A stretch of DNA of 22,099 nucleotides, taken from contig JAGOOF010000003.1 in the NCBI GenBank assembly GCA_017992655.1, positions 1 through 22,099 of the forward strand, read 5' to 3'. The notes under the pieces were generated by a model. The model was not told the DNA's origin. It saw only the letters and a program-made list of their open reading frames with translations, and searched no databases. Position 1 is the stretch's first letter. Each line of letters starts with the position of its first letter. The DNA is from Patescibacteria group bacterium. GTDB taxonomy: Bacteria > Patescibacteriota > UBA1384. Shown one piece after another: positions 20,672 through 22,099 of the stretch. The position numbers and the translations under genes are program-made.

Positions 20672-21781
20672 ATGAAAGCAAATAAAAAAACAGTTTATCT
20701 TGGCATGTCGGGCGGAGTTGATTCGTCTGTTGCCGCCGCGTTGCTTAAAAAGCAAGGCTATAACGTGGTCGCTGTTTTTATGAAAAACTGGCACTCCGAT
20801 GATAGCCGTTTTGCCGATGTTTGCCCGTGGGAGCAAGACCTGCGCGACGCGAAAACCGTGGCTGCCAAGCTAGAGATTTCTTTTAAGGTGTGGAATTTCG
20901 AAAAAGAGTACCACGAAAAAGTGATTTCTTATTTTTTTAGCGAATACAAAGCGGGGCGCACTCCAAATCCCGATGTAATGTGTAACTCCCACATTAAATT
21001 TAAGGCATTTTACAAAAAAGCATTAGTGCAGGGGGCAGATTTCATTGCCACGGGCCATTACGCAAGAGTGAAAAAATCTACTTCTTCCAGCACTAAATCT
21101 CAAAACCAATATTGTTTGTATAAGGGTGTGGACAAAAATAAGGATCAATCCTACTTTTTGTGGAATATCGACGCCAAAGTGTTGCCGAAAATCTTATTTC
21201 CCATTGGTAATTACACAAAAGACAGAGTAAGGAGCATGGCGCAAGAGTATAAGCTTATAAACGCGCAAAAAAAAGATAGCCAAGGGATTTGTTTTATTGG
21301 CAAAATCAATGTAAGAGAATATCTTAAAACAAAGCTACCTTTAAAGCAGGGAGATGTAGTAACAGTATCTGGAGAAAAGGTAGGCACGCACGAGGGGGCG
21401 TGGTTTTATACCCAGGGTCAGAGAAAGGGAACTGGCTCACGCGGAGGGGGTGTTCCTTATTATGTAGTGAAAAAAGACATCAAAAATAACATTCTTGTTG
21501 TTGATAACCGCGCAAGCTACCATCTCTTTGCAAAGGGCCTGGTGGCAGAAAGCTTAAACTGGCTCGTAAAAAACCCTGCTCAATTCATTTCTTCTTCTCG
21601 GCTTAAAGTAAAGGTACGTTATCGCCAAGAGTCAGTGCCAGTAAAAGCGGTGCTTAACGGTGGCCAAATATCTATTAATTTTCTTTCTCCTCAAAGGGCA
21701 GTCACTGCTGGCCAGTCCGTTGTTTTCTATGTAGGAAGCAAAGTTTTGGGTGGTGGCATCATTAAAAAAGCTCTGATATAA
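20672..21781 (+). CDS. mnmA: tRNA-specific 2-thiouridylase MnmA
   Basis: Adenylates and thiolates U34 of the tRNAs for Lys, Glu and Gln using sulfur relayed from a cysteine desulfurase. 369 aa. The PP-loop is SGGVDSS at 13-19. The catalytic cysteines are Cys104 (NPDVMCNSHIKF) and Cys207 (KKDSQGICFIG), both conserved, so the full two-cysteine mechanism is expected. GADFIATGHYARV and DKNKDQSYFLW are also family signatures, followed by the C-terminal beta-barrel region (FYTQGQRKG, VRYRQE). nifS, 2.1 kb upstream, is the plausible sulfur source. Ends TAA at 21781. Confidence 0.96.
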   Translation: MKANKKTVYLGMSGGVDSSVAAALLKKQGYNVVAVFMKNWHSDDSRFADVCPWEQDLRDAKTVAAKLEISFKVWNFEKEYHEKVISYFFSEYKAGRTPNPDVMCNSHIKFKAFYKKALVQGADFIATGHYARVKKSTSSSTKSQNQYCLYKGVDKNKDQSYFLWNIDAKVLPKILFPIGNYTKDRVRSMAQEYKLINAQKKDSQGICFIGKINVREYLKTKLPLKQGDVVTVSGEKVGTHEGAWFYTQGQRKGTGSRGGGVPYYVVKKDIKNNILVVDNRASYHLFAKGLVAESLNWLVKNPAQFISSSRLKVKVRYRQESVPVKAVLNGGQISINFLSPQRAVTAGQSVVFYVGSKVLGGGIIKKALI

Positions 21782-21788
21782 TTTAGGA

Positions 21789-22099
21789 GTGAAAACAAAG
21801 AAGAAGAATTCTCGCTTTAGCGGACGTTTAGGCGTTGTTGTCCTTTTGTTGGTAGCTTTTTCCTTTGGCTACCTCTTTGGTCATGGCAATATGAAGCTTG
21901 ACCAGCGCTATATCCCCCGCCTTGTTAACACCGACTTCGGCAAACCGTCGGATGTTGATTTCAGTTTGTTCTGGCAAGTTTACAATGAATTAAGCAGTAG
22001 CTATTTGCGAACAATGGACGCAGAAAAGGCATTGTATGGCGCGATTAATGGCCTTGTACTTTCTCTTGATGACCCCTATAGCTCCTTCTTAATTCTTGA
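21789..22099 (+). CDS. S41-family (CtpA-like) C-terminal processing protease, N-terminal part
   Basis: About 103 residues before the window ends. The N-terminus is basic (VKTKKKNSRFSGR), followed by a membrane anchor (about residues 14-32, LGVVVLLLVAFSFGYLFG), then DFSLFWQVYNELSSSYLRTMDAEKALYGAINGLVLSLDDPYSSF. This last stretch is the characteristic start of CtpA/Prc proteases (a W-x-x-V/I segment, then the G-A-x-x-G-x-V-x-S-L-D-D-P-Y-S motif). The PDZ and catalytic Ser/Lys parts lie beyond the window. GTG start: AGGAG overlaps the start codon itself, while TATAAT (21777-21782, with TGA before it) sits 6 bases upstream within the end of mnmA, suggesting an internal leaderless promoter. Confidence 0.85.
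   Translation, partial: MKTKKKNSRFSGRLGVVVLLLVAFSFGYLFGHGNMKLDQRYIPRLVNTDFGKPSDVDFSLFWQVYNELSSSYLRTMDAEKALYGAINGLVLSLDDPYSSFLIL

Overview
The window looks like a stretch of chromosome from a reduced-genome bacterium of the Candidate Phyla Radiation (Patescibacteria) type. This is an inference from the very short housekeeping proteins (127-aa AtpH, 481-aa MetRS, 170-aa AtpF), the small single-TM surface proteins and the many lineage-specific intergenic repeats; no taxonomic marker such as rRNA is present. TGA is used as an ordinary stop (nifS and the nifU-like gene both end in TGA inside ATGA start/stop overlaps), which argues against the code-25 lineages.

Layout. (1) 1-5405, minus strand: F1Fo ATP synthase operon in the order atpB-E-F-H-A-G-D (atpD runs off the left edge), with a perfect 13-bp hairpin between atpE and atpF and a likely promoter near 5457-5484. 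(2) 5544-6252: repeat field R1. (3) 6330-7010: rsmI. (4) 7051-8100: repeat field R2. (5) 8158-13531, plus strand: a five-gene cell-surface locus. It holds a single-TM hypothetical protein, two 96-aa signal-peptide/Asp-rich/TM proteins whose last 244 bp are identical, a two-domain Ig-like anchored protein between them, and a 1156-aa anchored adhesin-like protein with a beta-gamma-crystallin-like module, Ig-like domains, Cys-rich repeats and a C-terminal GNPY-type domain. (6) 13592-16691: metG and tatD, convergent with a Cas4/AddB-like PD-(D/E)XK nuclease. (7) 16739-17313: repeat field R3. (8) 17371-19840: nifS, nifU-like scaffold and folD, coupled by overlaps. (9) 19931-20557: a GC-rich, probably acquired DUF218/YdcF-like gene with a terminator. 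(10) 20672-22099: mnmA and the start of an S41 (CtpA-like) protease. NifS is a plausible sulfur donor for MnmA tRNA thiolation as well as for Fe-S assembly on the NifU-like scaffold; the nuclease carries what looks like a Fe-S cluster.

The most unusual content is the repeat family in R1-R3. It has about 19 full elements of 80-150 bp plus several half elements, each built from two short boxes (TACTGTTC/GAACAGTA and GAACTA/TAGTTC) that enclose three hairpins. The outer hairpins keep a GTTC/GAAC stem and a tandem G-A/A-G mismatch, while their tips vary with compensatory changes and are capped by GNA triloops or TANN loops. That pattern argues that a folded single strand (DNA or RNA) is the functional form. 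I do not recognise this as a described family, and no gene in the window is an obvious mobiliser. A second recurring theme is that several first genes of transcription units (rsmI, metG, nifS, probably mnmA) have a -10 box only 5-8 bases from the ATG and no Shine-Dalgarno, suggesting leaderless transcripts, while several operon-internal genes have clear Shine-Dalgarno sequences.
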